The position numbers and the translations under genes are program-made. A DNA stretch of 64,000 nt from an uncultured Bacteroidales bacterium (GTDB taxonomy: Bacteria > Bacteroidota > Bacteroidia > Bacteroidales > Muribaculaceae), in NCBI GenBank assembly GCA_902787185.1, contig CADAFP010000006.1:1-64000 (forward strand), given 5' to 3'. This document shows positions 16,896-26,470 of the stretch, in pieces (positions within the stretch are counted from its first letter, which is position 1; the number at the start of each line of letters is the position of its first letter). A model generated the notes under the pieces. The model ran no database searches, was not told where the DNA came from, and saw nothing but the letters and a program-made list of their open reading frames with translations.

Positions 16896-18701
16896 TCAGA
16901 AGTTGAGGCTCAGGCCGGCCATCACGCCGATGCGCTGTGCACCCATACCGTAGAGGATGTCGTAGCGGCGGTTCAACAAGTTGTGCGCCTGTGCCCAGAT
17001 GGCGAACCTGCTGTTGACGCGGTAATTAACGCCAGCATGCAAATCGATGGCATCGTCCATATCCACAAACTCATATTTGTCGTTCAGGTAAAACAACGCC
17101 ATGCGGCCGCCACGGTATTCAAGGCCGACATTGACCGACAAGGGCTTCCAGGGGGTCACCTTCAGGTCAATATTGGATACCGTCGATGCACGGTCCACGT
17201 CCAATTTATAGCCGTTATAGTGCTTGTCGGTGACAAACAGCTCATTGTCATGGGGGGCATACTTCACTGAAGCCTTTGCCTCAATCAGTGAGCGGAACTT
17301 GTAGTTCACCTCGGCATTGACGTAATAGCCACGACTATCCATAACGTGATAGGTGCTCATCATACCTGCCAGCAGCGCATGGTCGATATACTCGCTGCGG
17401 TAGCAGATACCGGGCTGCTTTTTAACCACTGCATAGCCAAGCGACACCTTGGCGCTCAAGCCCTGGAAAGGCCCGATTTTGATACCGGCCTCGGCATCGA
17501 GCGGCATATAGATGCTTCCGTACATGAGCATCGGGCTGTCGTAGCGGTGGTTGGCAAAATGGGGAGGCACGCGGTAGCCCAGCAGCTTGCCGCCCAGCGC
17601 GTTGGCAAACACGGTAAAGCCATCAACGAGGGCCAGGTTGAAGCGCACGTTGGGCGACAGGCGGAATTTGGGACCATCGCTGAAGCTGATGTGGCCATTC
17701 AAGCCCAACTGCAACTTGTACATGTCACCCTTGACAGTGAAGGTGGGAGAAACGGTAATCAAGCCGACATCGTCCTTGAGGTCATCGACCATGTAGGACC
17801 TCGCCTTGGTGCCGCGGTTGAGATACTCGCCCTTAAGGGTTAATCCAGCCGAGAGCAAGTCATTGATGCCATAGTCACCAGAGAGGGTGAAGATACCCCA
17901 GTTGTCATGGACACCTTTCTTATAAATTTCACTGAACGACTTGTCGTAGGCGGCATGGCCATACAGGGCACTAATACCGTACTGCAAGGGATTGTCATGG
18001 ATTTTAAGTATGCCATTCCATCCTGCCCTGACGGTAAAGTCATAGAAGGTCTGCTTCTCTTTATCCCAATCGCAATAGGGCCGCAAGGGATAACTTTCGG
18101 GCGAGACATACATTCGGTCATCGGTTTTCCAGCCACCATAATAATTGTAGCTGTCCACATGACCTTTCACACCCATCGAGAAGGTACCGCGGTCAAACAC
18201 CTTGCTGTAATCCACACCCAAGGTGTTGTCGTTGAACTTCTGCTTGAGGCGGTTCTGGCTATCGGTTATCAACTTGCTGGAGTTCCTGCCGTCCCATGTG
18301 CTGTTGTGGTTGATCCACACCCCTAATTTCTCGCGTTCCTGATTGAGGATGCGGTAGCCGAAGTCTAACCGGAAATTGGCCTGTGAGCCCACGCCCACGT
18401 CAAGGTAACCCCGCTTGTTGCTGAAGTTGTGCGCCGTGCGGTAACCGTAGGGCAAGAGCGTGGGGATGTCGGCAGGCACCTCGATGGGTGCCATCAAGTC
18501 GCTGTATCCAAGGTTGGTCTTGGGCTGTGTATTGTCCAGCGTCTTCACCTTGGGGAGCTGGTTTTTCTTCACCGCCTTCTTCTGCAGCGGCTCGATGTCC
18601 TTCTCCAGGGTGATTTCCTTGTTTAAGTTCGTGTTGTCCTGGGCGTAAACGGTAGTGAGCGTGAACGCAGCCAACAATATGGTGAAATAAATCTTTTTCA
18701 T
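16896..18701 (-). CDS. TonB-dependent-receptor-like outer-membrane barrel without plug
   Basis: 601 residues. Signal peptide ending VYAQ, a charged linker (residues 22-75), the conserved LPYGYRTAHNFSNKRGYLDVG segment, then amphipathic beta-strands to the end. The last strand ends GVMAGLSLNF, the C-terminal aromatic signal for outer-membrane insertion. Barrel size is near that of TonB-dependent receptors, but I see no plug domain or TonB box, so it may not be a canonical transporter. It follows the long TPR protein by 22 bases on the same strand, a pairing that suggests one complex. Confidence 0.78.
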   Translation of the reverse strand: MKKIYFTILLAAFTLTTVYAQDNTNLNKEITLEKDIEPLQKKAVKKNQLPKVKTLDNTQPKTNLGYSDLMAPIEVPADIPTLLPYGYRTAHNFSNKRGYLDVGVGSQANFRLDFGYRILNQEREKLGVWINHNSTWDGRNSSKLITDSQNRLKQKFNDNTLGVDYSKVFDRGTFSMGVKGHVDSYNYYGGWKTDDRMYVSPESYPLRPYCDWDKEKQTFYDFTVRAGWNGILKIHDNPLQYGISALYGHAAYDKSFSEIYKKGVHDNWGIFTLSGDYGINDLLSAGLTLKGEYLNRGTKARSYMVDDLKDDVGLITVSPTFTVKGDMYKLQLGLNGHISFSDGPKFRLSPNVRFNLALVDGFTVFANALGGKLLGYRVPPHFANHRYDSPMLMYGSIYMPLDAEAGIKIGPFQGLSAKVSLGYAVVKKQPGICYRSEYIDHALLAGMMSTYHVMDSRGYYVNAEVNYKFRSLIEAKASVKYAPHDNELFVTDKHYNGYKLDVDRASTVSNIDLKVTPWKPLSVNVGLEYRGGRMALFYLNDKYEFVDMDDAIDLHAGVNYRVNSRFAIWAQAHNLLNRRYDILYGMGAQRIGVMAGLSLNF

Positions 18702-18723
18702 ATATTAGTTCGTCTTGATGTTA

Positions 18724-21700
18724 TCATTTGCTTTTCTTGTTGCCCTTCTTCTTACCGTTGTCGGTGCTGGCGTTGGAAGTGTTTGACGACTTGCCACCGC
18801 TCCACTTGTTCAGGCGGGAGTCAATCTCGTTGAAGATTTCCTTTTCCTTGCCCGGATAGTTGCTCTTGAGGCTCTGCAGGTATTCCTTGGCCTGAGACAC
18901 ATTTCCTTGCTTGTAATAGACATCAGCCAGGGTGAGGAAGCTCTTTGCCAGCCAGTAGGTGTGCGATGTTCCCTTGTCAATGAGCGCATTGATGGTCTGC
19001 TCGGCGCCCTTGAAGTTGCCCAGTTCATACTGCATGCGCGAGAGCTCGTAGGAAGCCTGAGCGCCATACTCGTTGCTGGGATCCTTGGCCAATTCGTTGA
19101 GGGCGGCCTCGGCGTCCTTGGTATTGCCCACCTGGGCGAACGACAAGGCACGGTCGAGTTTCACCTCACGCTCCTCGTTGGAGGTCAAGCCACCCCTGTT
19201 GAGCAGGATTCCGGCAATGTTCTGCACCTCGCCCCACTTGCCCATCTTCTTGGCGATGCGCATCGCACCGATTTGTGCCAGCGTGCGGTTGTCGTCGCTG
19301 GTAGCCCTCTCGGCCAGGTCCTTATAGCTCTGGAGCGCCTCGTCGAGCTTGCCCTGACGGGACAGGATGTCGCAGCGAATGGCGATGGCATCCTGGGCAT
19401 AGGAGGCGTCGCCACCGGCCTTGAGTGCCTCATCAAGCGCGGCCATCGCATCGTTGTAATTACCCTTTGCGTAATGATAGCGTGCGATATAATACTGTGC
19501 CTTGGCGGCATAGGCTCCATTAGGATAGTTCTGCAAGTATTGCTGCATCTTGTCAATGCTGGGACGGTCGCTGATGGCGGTCTTCTCGGCAGCCTCAAAG
19601 GTGAGACGTTCGGCCTCGTTGACATCGATCTGGGGCGCGTTGGGCACGCTGCTCAAGAACTTGCTGAACTCGCCAAGCTGTCCCTTGTCGGCAAAGATGA
19701 GTTTCATATCCTCGGCTGCTGCCTGTGCCTCGGCGCTGGTGGGATACTGACGGATTACCTTCTTGTAGGCTTCAATGGCGTCATCCTCCTTGCCGATGGT
19801 CTTATTGACAAGGGCCGTCTGCAACAGACCCTTGCGTGCCGACACGCTCTTGGGATAGCTCTTGAGCAGTCCGGCATAGGTCTCCAGAGCCTCGTTATAG
19901 CGGGAGAGCAATGCCTGGGCATTACCCTTCTCGAGCAAGGCCTGCGGGGCAAGGTCACTCTTGGGGAAAGCCTTGACAAGGGCATCCATCTGGGTGATTT
20001 CCTCGCTGTAATTCTTGTTGAGGCCCATCATAATGCCCTTCTGATACATCGAGTAGTCCCCGCTATTGTTCTTGTCCATCTTGGCCGCCTGGTCGTAGGT
20101 GTGCTGCGCCCCAGCAAAGTCGCGGGCATAATACTGGGTGTCACCGATGCGGTTATAAGCATCGGCCATCAGGTCCGGACTCAGCATCTTGCTCTCGATG
20201 GCGTTACGGAAAGCGGTGCGTGCCTCGGCATATTGTTTCTGGCCGAAGAGACTGTAGCCCAAGTTATACTGCGCGATGCCGTAGTTGTCATCGCTCCTAT
20301 TGACTTGCTTGACATATTCCTGCTGGTTGCGCGCTGCCTCCTTGTAGTTGCCGGCACGGTATTGCGCCTCGGCAAGCCACAGGCGGCTCTCGTTGAGGGC
20401 GGTCTTGTCATAGTTGCCCACGGCGATGGCCTGCTTGAAGTAGTCGGCAGCCTCGTCGTTGCGGTTGTTGGCAAGCGACTGGACACCCAGGTTATAAAGC
20501 ACCTTCTGCTTAGCGGTGAGCACCTTAGCACCAGGGCTCTTGATGCGGTTGATGCTCGTCAGGGCACGCTTGTAATCGGTAGTGCCGGTGTAAGCATCCA
20601 CCAGATAACCTTCCACATTATCTTTATAGCGTGAATTGGGATACTCATTGAGGAAGTCCTCAAACAGGTCAATACTCTTATCAAACGGCGTGCGTGCGCC
20701 CTTGCTCAACCCGACAGCGTAATTGTAGTAGGCCGTCTCCTTGACACTGCGGTCACAGTCCATCGTGGCAGCCTGCTGGAAAGCCATATTGGCGCCGTTG
20801 AGGTCACCCAATTGGCGCTTGGCCTGACCCAGGTAGAGGTAGGCGCTCTGCGTCAGGGCGTCAGCGCCGTCGGTGACGTGGAGCATGTCGTTGACCACCT
20901 CCCTGTAGTTGCCGTCACGGTACTCGAGCACACCCATAGTGTAAGCGGCGGTGCGGAAAGGCTCACCCTCGGGGTTATCGAGGTAACGCCTCAGATAGGT
21001 GCGTGCCTGAGCGTCATTGCCCAAATGGTAGTAACTCTCACCGACAAGGCGGTTGAGCTCGGCATCAAAGTAGTCGTTCTGCCCCATCTCGAGCAGCGAC
21101 TTGCCCTGATTGATGACATCATTAAAACGCTTGTCGTTATAGGCAATCTGGGTGAGGTAATACTGGGACTGGAAGCCCAACTCGCTGGCCTGAGGGATGG
21201 CACCAAACTCCGCCTTAGCAGCATTGTAGTCGCCACGGGCATAGTCCAGATAGGCCTTGTAGAAGTCGCTGGCACCGCTATAGCGTGGGCTCTTTTCCAG
21301 CTCATAATACAAGCGCTCGGCCTCGCGGTAATCCGCCATGCGCAGGTAGCAATAAGCGCGGCGGTACATTAAGTCCTCATCAGAGTTCTTGTCCAGCGCG
21401 CGGTTGCGTACGAGCGAGTAACTGAGCAACGCACTCTCCCACTGACCACGGTAAAAGTAGAAATTGCCGATCTTCATCTGCGCTTCCATCGCCAGCGGAG
21501 AGCCCGGATAGCGCTGGATGAAACGCTGCAGAGCCTTCAGGCTCGACTCCTCGCCCCGCTCAAACCGGCTCAAGGCGATATAATAATCGGCCTGTTCACG
21601 CATTGAGGCGTCACAAGGCAACTGGCCGACGTGCTCCAACTGGTCGATGGCACCCACATAGTTGTGAGACTCATACATGAGCAAGCCGCGCTCGAGATAG

Positions 21701-21795
21701 CCGGCGGCCTCGCTACTCATCACGCCGGGCTGGGCTACCGCCAATGCGGGAGCCACAACAAGCGCCGACACTAAGACTTTCTTGATTTTCTTCAT
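18724..21795 (-). CDS. Large periplasmic TPR protein
   Basis: 1023 residues from ATG 21795; an in-frame ATG 27 bases upstream gives MENDNTEKY before the signal peptide and is less likely. Signal peptide MKKIKKVLVSALVVAPALAVA, then repeated TPR/Sel1-like units nearly to the end (for example AYYNYAVGLSKG, AQYNLGYSLFGQKQYAEAR, AQYYIARYHYAKGNYNDA). The last 40 residues are a low-complexity Ser/Asn/Lys tail. TPR solenoids are protein-binding scaffolds; export and the downstream outer-membrane barrel suggest a periplasmic assembly or motor-like role. No catalytic domain is visible. Confidence 0.88.
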   Translation of the reverse strand: MKKIKKVLVSALVVAPALAVAQPGVMSSEAAGYLERGLLMYESHNYVGAIDQLEHVGQLPCDASMREQADYYIALSRFERGEESSLKALQRFIQRYPGSPLAMEAQMKIGNFYFYRGQWESALLSYSLVRNRALDKNSDEDLMYRRAYCYLRMADYREAERLYYELEKSPRYSGASDFYKAYLDYARGDYNAAKAEFGAIPQASELGFQSQYYLTQIAYNDKRFNDVINQGKSLLEMGQNDYFDAELNRLVGESYYHLGNDAQARTYLRRYLDNPEGEPFRTAAYTMGVLEYRDGNYREVVNDMLHVTDGADALTQSAYLYLGQAKRQLGDLNGANMAFQQAATMDCDRSVKETAYYNYAVGLSKGARTPFDKSIDLFEDFLNEYPNSRYKDNVEGYLVDAYTGTTDYKRALTSINRIKSPGAKVLTAKQKVLYNLGVQSLANNRNDEAADYFKQAIAVGNYDKTALNESRLWLAEAQYRAGNYKEAARNQQEYVKQVNRSDDNYGIAQYNLGYSLFGQKQYAEARTAFRNAIESKMLSPDLMADAYNRIGDTQYYARDFAGAQHTYDQAAKMDKNNSGDYSMYQKGIMMGLNKNYSEEITQMDALVKAFPKSDLAPQALLEKGNAQALLSRYNEALETYAGLLKSYPKSVSARKGLLQTALVNKTIGKEDDAIEAYKKVIRQYPTSAEAQAAAEDMKLIFADKGQLGEFSKFLSSVPNAPQIDVNEAERLTFEAAEKTAISDRPSIDKMQQYLQNYPNGAYAAKAQYYIARYHYAKGNYNDAMAALDEALKAGGDASYAQDAIAIRCDILSRQGKLDEALQSYKDLAERATSDDNRTLAQIGAMRIAKKMGKWGEVQNIAGILLNRGGLTSNEEREVKLDRALSFAQVGNTKDAEAALNELAKDPSNEYGAQASYELSRMQYELGNFKGAEQTINALIDKGTSHTYWLAKSFLTLADVYYKQGNVSQAKEYLQSLKSNYPGKEKEIFNEIDSRLNKWSGGKSSNTSNASTDNGKKKGNKKSK

Positions 21796-21882
21796 ATATT
21801 TTTCGGTGTTATCATTTTCCACAGAGTGTCCGCGTCATCACCCGCAGCGGGGCAAAACACGGCTTCACATGAATATTAACTG

Positions 21883-21890
21883 CAAATGTA
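21883..21890 (-). promoter_or_regulatory. TAnnTTTG promoter for the TPR/barrel operon
   Basis: TACATTTG on the minus strand, about 87 bases before ATG 21795. Confidence 0.65.
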
Positions 21891-22004
21891 GCGATAAATT
21901 GCCAAACAATAGTAACCCGACATCTAAAATATTCCTAAAAAACTCTCGTTTCAATAAAATGCAAGAAAAAAGGGCAACTATTTTGCTATAATTCAAAAAA
22001 TAAC

Positions 22005-22012
22005 TACCTTTG
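22005..22012 (+). promoter_or_regulatory. TAnnTTTG promoter for the PpiD-like gene
   Basis: TACCTTTG, about 61 bases before ATG 22074. Confidence 0.7.
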
Positions 22013-22073
22013 CGTGTTTATTTGGCGAAAAGCCTTAAAATTGAGAGAAATAACGTAATATAAATAATTGTAA

Positions 22074-24155
22074 ATGGCTACTTTAGAGAAAATTAGACAG
22101 CAAAAGATGTGGCTCGCCATCGTGATTGGTGGTGCATTGCTCGCATTCATTATCGAGGTCGGAGTAGAGGCCATCGGCCGCTCCGCTGGAAAGAGTGTTG
22201 CCGCCAAAGTCGGCAAAGAGAAGATTGACATTATGGAGTTCTCGCGCCGCGTGGAACAAGATGCTGCCAGAGATCAGCAGAATCAGCAGCAGTATGACGC
22301 TGCTCAGCGCCAGCAGAAAGTTCTTGACGAGATGATCGGCGAGAAGTTGCTCGGCCAAGAGTACGACAAGCTGGGCATCTATGTCACTGATGACGAGATC
22401 AGTGAGCTGATGATCGGCAAGAACCCCACTCCCGCCGTTCAGCAATTCGCTCAGCAGGCTGGTGCCAAGTCTCCTGCCGAGTTGTTTGACTTCATCTCCA
22501 ACCCCGGCAAGCAGGGCGTGTCTGAAGCCAGTGTTGCCGAGTTGCGCAACGAGTGGAACAGGGTGCAGAACGACGTTGTAAAACAATATAAGCTCTATAA
22601 GCTGCAGAACCTCATCGCAGGCTGTATGCAGGCTAACGACCTGGAGCGCGCTCAAATGAGCGAGGAGGAATCATTGACCAATGTCACCCTCTTTGCTAAG
22701 CAGGATTTCTCAACGCTTCCCGACGACCAGTTCCCCGTTAGTGACGAGGAGATTAAGGCTGAATGGGAGAAGCACAAGGCTATGTTCAAGAACGACGAGG
22801 AGAACAGGGCAATCCACTACATTGCCGTTGACATCGTTCCCAATGCTGAGGACATCGCTGCCGCCAACAAGATTGCCAACGCCGCCTATGTTGCCCTGCA
22901 GAAGGGTCGTGGCATTGACTCGGTACGTCTGCTCGGTACTGTACAAATCGACACCGCCAAGGTGATCAAGAGCGATATGCCCGCCAGCGTACGTGACCTG
23001 TTTGCCGGCGCTGAAATCGGCGCAGTTCACCGCGACAGCACCGTGAACAACCACCACGTGATGTACAAGCTCATCAACAAGCAGACGAGCCTTGACTCGG
23101 TAGAGGTTGCCTTTGTTGTTGTGAATGGTGACCGCAAGACCCAGCAGTCCGTTATCGAACAGCTCAACTCTGGCAAGACCATCGACGAGGTGAAGAAGGC
23201 CTTCCCCCAGAAGCTTGAAGTTACCGACAAGTCATGGCAGCGTGTTTATCAGTTGCCCGACTCGATGAAGGCTAAGATTGGCAACGCTACCCCGGGCGTT
23301 TACTTCGCTTACGTTGCCCACGACAAGGCTGCCCAGTTGGTAAAGGTTACCGACAAGAAGGCTCCCAAGTTGTTCTACACCGTTGCTACCGTGACCTATG
23401 ACGCATACGCCAGCACCAAGACCAGCGAGGACCTGCGCGACAAGTTCCAGCAGTTCCTGAACAAGAACAACACGGTGAAGGCCTTTGAGGAGAACGCCGC
23501 TAAGGAAGGTTACAATGCTGTCGAGGCTGTTATCACCCCGAACACTCCCCAGCTGGGAGGAAACCAGTATGGCTATGGCGGCATCAAGGATTCCCGCAAG
23601 GCCATCAAGTGGGCGTTTGACAACAAGAAGGGTGATGTGTCACCTATCTTCAGCGACAACAACAATGTGCTGATTGCCGTTGCCGTCGATGACATCTACG
23701 AGGAAGGCTACCTGCCCTACACCGTTCCCCAAGTGAAGGAAATGCTCACCATTCGCGTGCGCAATGCCAAGAAGGGTGAGGCTCTCATCAAGAAGCTGCA
23801 GGGCAAGGCCAACAGCGTTGAGGCTTATGCTCAGCTGATGAACGCTAAGACCGACACTGTAGACGCAATGTTTGCCCTGAACGGCAACCACAAGCTGGGT
23901 CAGGACTACGGTATCATGGCCCGCATGGCCGTTGCTAAGCCCGGTCAGCTGATGGGTCCCTGGAAGGGTAAAAACGCCGTATTCGTTTATCAGGTGCTCC
24001 GTCAGGAGAAGTCAGAGCGCAAGCCCACCAAGGAAGAGCTTGACAAGCGTTATGCTCAGAACCGTGGTGCTCAGATCTTCGCAAATCCCAATGCCATAAC
24101 CGAGATTCTGTCGAAGGTTAACAAGGTGAAGAAGAGCATCATCGACTTCTATTGA
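22074..24155 (+). CDS. PpiD-like membrane-anchored chaperone (SurA-N/parvulin family)
   Basis: 693 residues. One N-terminal membrane helix (MWLAIVIGGALLAFIIEVGVEA) anchors a large periplasmic part, the PpiD layout. Residues about 45-175 form the SurA-type N-terminal chaperone domain (KIDIMEFSRRVEQDA, VLDEMIGEKLLGQEY, VTDDEISELMIGKNP). Two parvulin-like regions follow (about 345-450 and 480-570, the second with GGIKDSRKAIKWAFDN), but I do not see a good HILV-type active-site motif, so PPIase activity may be lost. Expected role: helping secreted proteins fold as they leave SecYEG. A strong terminator ends the unit. Confidence 0.88.
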   Translation: MATLEKIRQQKMWLAIVIGGALLAFIIEVGVEAIGRSAGKSVAAKVGKEKIDIMEFSRRVEQDAARDQQNQQQYDAAQRQQKVLDEMIGEKLLGQEYDKLGIYVTDDEISELMIGKNPTPAVQQFAQQAGAKSPAELFDFISNPGKQGVSEASVAELRNEWNRVQNDVVKQYKLYKLQNLIAGCMQANDLERAQMSEEESLTNVTLFAKQDFSTLPDDQFPVSDEEIKAEWEKHKAMFKNDEENRAIHYIAVDIVPNAEDIAAANKIANAAYVALQKGRGIDSVRLLGTVQIDTAKVIKSDMPASVRDLFAGAEIGAVHRDSTVNNHHVMYKLINKQTSLDSVEVAFVVVNGDRKTQQSVIEQLNSGKTIDEVKKAFPQKLEVTDKSWQRVYQLPDSMKAKIGNATPGVYFAYVAHDKAAQLVKVTDKKAPKLFYTVATVTYDAYASTKTSEDLRDKFQQFLNKNNTVKAFEENAAKEGYNAVEAVITPNTPQLGGNQYGYGGIKDSRKAIKWAFDNKKGDVSPIFSDNNNVLIAVAVDDIYEEGYLPYTVPQVKEMLTIRVRNAKKGEALIKKLQGKANSVEAYAQLMNAKTDTVDAMFALNGNHKLGQDYGIMARMAVAKPGQLMGPWKGKNAVFVYQVLRQEKSERKPTKEELDKRYAQNRGAQIFANPNAITEILSKVNKVKKSIIDFY

Positions 24156-24186
24156 TAATCACGCTATAAAAGCGACAGAACAATAT

Positions 24187-24225
24187 CAAGTCCCGCAGGC
24201 AACGAGCCCGCGGGACTTGTTTTTA
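24187..24225 (+). terminator. Terminator after ppiD-like gene
   Basis: Perfect 10-bp stem CAAGTCCCGC/GCGGGACTTG (24187-24196, 24210-24219) followed by five T. Confidence 0.92.
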
Positions 24226-24279
24226 AATGAAAAAAGCATTTTTATCAGTTCAAAAGCGGCCTATCTCAAAAAAAAGGCC

Positions 24280-24287
24280 TAACTTTG
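24280..24287 (+). promoter_or_regulatory. TAnnTTTG promoter for sufE
   Basis: TAACTTTG, 29 bases before ATG 24317. Confidence 0.6.
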
Positions 24288-24316
24288 GAAGTTAAACCAA
24301 AAACATCAACATTTCA

Positions 24317-24751
24317 ATGTCAACAATCAACGAGCGACAAGACGAAATCATTGAGGAATTTGAAGGTCTGGACGATTGGATGGACCGCTACAGCGTCATC
24401 ATCGACATGGGCAACGCCATGCCCGCTCTCGACGAGCAGTACAAGACGGCCGACAACCTGATTGACGGTTGCCAGAGCCGCGTGTGGCTGCAGGCCGACT
24501 GCATCGACGGCAAGATGCGGCTGCAAGCCGACAGCGACGCCATCATCGTCAAGGGCATCATCTCGATGCTCGTGCGCGTGCTCGACGGTGCCACGCCCCA
24601 AGAGGTGCTCGATGCCGACCTCTACTTCATCGAGCGCATCGGCCTGCGCGAACACCTCTCGCCCACCCGCAGCAACGGCCTGCTGGCGATGATCAAGCAG
24701 GTGCGCGCATACGCCATTGCGTTCCAGGCGCGTGAGCACAGCGGCTGTTGA
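24317..24751 (+). CDS. sufE: SufE family sulfur-transfer protein
   Basis: 144 residues, the usual SufE length. The conserved DGCQSRVW segment contains Cys52, the sulfur acceptor that takes persulfide from the cysteine desulfurase SufS and passes it to the SufBCD scaffold during Fe-S cluster assembly. FIERIGLREHLSPTRSNGL is the other family block. No other suf genes are in the window, so it stands apart from its usual operon. The POT gene begins 56 bases on. Confidence 0.93.
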   Translation: MSTINERQDEIIEEFEGLDDWMDRYSVIIDMGNAMPALDEQYKTADNLIDGCQSRVWLQADCIDGKMRLQADSDAIIVKGIISMLVRVLDGATPQEVLDADLYFIERIGLREHLSPTRSNGLLAMIKQVRAYAIAFQAREHSGC

Positions 24752-24807
24752 GAAAAATAACAATAACACATTATTAATAATTAACCAATCAAAAACCAAA
24801 CGAAGTT

Positions 24808-26373
24808 ATGTTTAAAAAACATCCCAAGGGTCTAATCCCTGCCGCGTTGAGCAACATGGGCGAACGCTTCGGCTACTACATCATGGCCGCCGTGCTGTCG
24901 TTGTTCCTGTGCTCAAAATTCGGTTTGGCCGATGACAAAGCGGCCCTGATTTACTCAATTTTCCTGGCTGCCATTTACATCTTGAGTCTGGTGGGCGGTA
25001 TCATCGCCGACCGCACACAGAACTACAAGGGCACCATTATGACCGGTATCATCATCATGGCACTGGGTTATGCCGCTCTTGCTATTCCCATTACCGCCAC
25101 TGCTGGCACGATGACAATGCTGCTCGTGCTCACCTGTGTGGCACTGATTATGATTGCCTTTGGTAACGGTCTGTTCAAAGGTAACCTGCAGGCCATTGTG
25201 GGACAGATGTATGACGACATGGAAGCTGATGCTGCCGCCGCTGGCAAGTCTGAAGATGAGCTTAAGGCCTTGAAGGGTCGCCGCGACGCCGGTTTCCAGA
25301 TTTTCTACGTGTTCATCAACATCGGTGGCTTGTTGGCTCCGTTTATCGCCCCCTTCCTGCGTAAGTGGTGGCTGGGCCGTCACGGCTTCACCTATGTTGC
25401 CGAGCTGCCCGCCCTGTGCCACAAGTACATCGACGGCACTATCCCTGCCGACCAGATGACCAACCTGCAGACCTATCTCACCCAGGCAGGCGTTGCCGGT
25501 GGTGCTTCTCCCGAAGCATGCCAGAGCTACCTCGAGGTGTTCAACCAGGGTGTTCACTTTGCCTTCATCGCATCGGTCATCGCCATGCTGATCTCGCTGA
25601 GCATCTTTATTGCTAAGCGCGGCCTCTTCCCCACTCCTGGCAAGAAGACCGCTGCCGCTTCGGTTGAACTGACTCCCGAGGAGAAGAGATCAATGGCCAA
25701 GGAGCTCCGTCAGCGACTGTATGCCTTGTTTGCAGTGCTTGGCGTTGTGATCTTCTTCTGGTTCTCGTTCCACCAGAACGGTGTCACGCTGTCGTTCTTC
25801 GCCCGTGACTTCGTCAAGAGTGATCAGTTGCCCGCCGAGTTGTGGCAAGCCGTGAACCCGTTCTTCGTGATTTTCCTCACGCCGATCATCATGCTGATCT
25901 TCGGTGCCCTGAGCAAACGCGGTAAGGAAATCTCCACCCCGCGCAAGATCGCTTACGGTATGTGCATCGCCGGTATGGCTTATCTGTTCCTGGCCATCTA
26001 CTCCTACGCCGCAGGTTATCCCTCGGGTAACGAGTTCAAGCTGCTCGATGCAGGTTCCAAGGTGGGCATGAAGGCCGGATGGTGGGTAATGATTGTTACC
26101 TACTTCCTGCTGACCGTCGCCGAGTTGTTCATCTCGCCGCTGGGCCTGTCCTTCGTGTCCAAGGTTGCTCCCAAGACCATGCTCGGCCTGTGCCAAGGTC
26201 TGTGGCTGGGTACCACAGCCGTTGGTAACATTCTGTTGCCCATCGGTACCATCATGTACAACAATATGCCGTTGTGGCAGTGCTGGGGCGTCTTCATCAT
26301 CGTCTGCCTGATTTCGATGGGTGTCATGCTCGCCATGGTTAAGTGGCTCGAGCGCGTTACCAGCGACAAATAA
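24808..26373 (+). CDS. POT/PTR family peptide transporter, first paralogue
   Basis: 521 residues with 12-14 membrane helices. The N-terminal NMGERFGYYIM and the RRDAGFQIFYVFINIGG block mark the proton-coupled oligopeptide transporter (PTR2) family, which imports di- and tripeptides with protons. In the canonical ExxERF motif the first glutamate is Asn here; the same change is in the next gene, so it is a subfamily trait rather than an error. A hydrophilic insert at about residues 140-160 (DMEADAAAAGKSEDELKAL) is absent from the second paralogue. The neighbourhood (second POT gene, PepT) points to peptide nutrition. Confidence 0.92.
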   Translation: MFKKHPKGLIPAALSNMGERFGYYIMAAVLSLFLCSKFGLADDKAALIYSIFLAAIYILSLVGGIIADRTQNYKGTIMTGIIIMALGYAALAIPITATAGTMTMLLVLTCVALIMIAFGNGLFKGNLQAIVGQMYDDMEADAAAAGKSEDELKALKGRRDAGFQIFYVFINIGGLLAPFIAPFLRKWWLGRHGFTYVAELPALCHKYIDGTIPADQMTNLQTYLTQAGVAGGASPEACQSYLEVFNQGVHFAFIASVIAMLISLSIFIAKRGLFPTPGKKTAAASVELTPEEKRSMAKELRQRLYALFAVLGVVIFFWFSFHQNGVTLSFFARDFVKSDQLPAELWQAVNPFFVIFLTPIIMLIFGALSKRGKEISTPRKIAYGMCIAGMAYLFLAIYSYAAGYPSGNEFKLLDAGSKVGMKAGWWVMIVTYFLLTVAELFISPLGLSFVSKVAPKTMLGLCQGLWLGTTAVGNILLPIGTIMYNNMPLWQCWGVFIIVCLISMGVMLAMVKWLERVTSDK

Positions 26374-26404
26374 TCCCGCACGCATTACACATTATTAATT
26401 AATA

Positions 26405-26449
26405 AGAGAATCTAGAGAATATAGAACAACTATATTTTCTAGATTCTCT
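26405..26449 (+). terminator. Long A/T-rich hairpin between the two POT genes
   Basis: 20-base arms 26405-26424 and 26430-26449 pair with a single G-U, loop AACAA; only 21 bases remain before the next ATG. No clear T-run follows, so it may act as an RNA-processing or partial-termination site rather than a simple terminator. Confidence 0.6.
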
Positions 26450-26470
26450 CAAATAAAAAGACATTGAATT

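Noticed and set aside
18907-20634. 575-codon plus-strand frame opposite the TPR gene
   Set aside because: Hydrophobic Leu/Val/Gly-rich shadow of a TPR coding sequence; no start signal.
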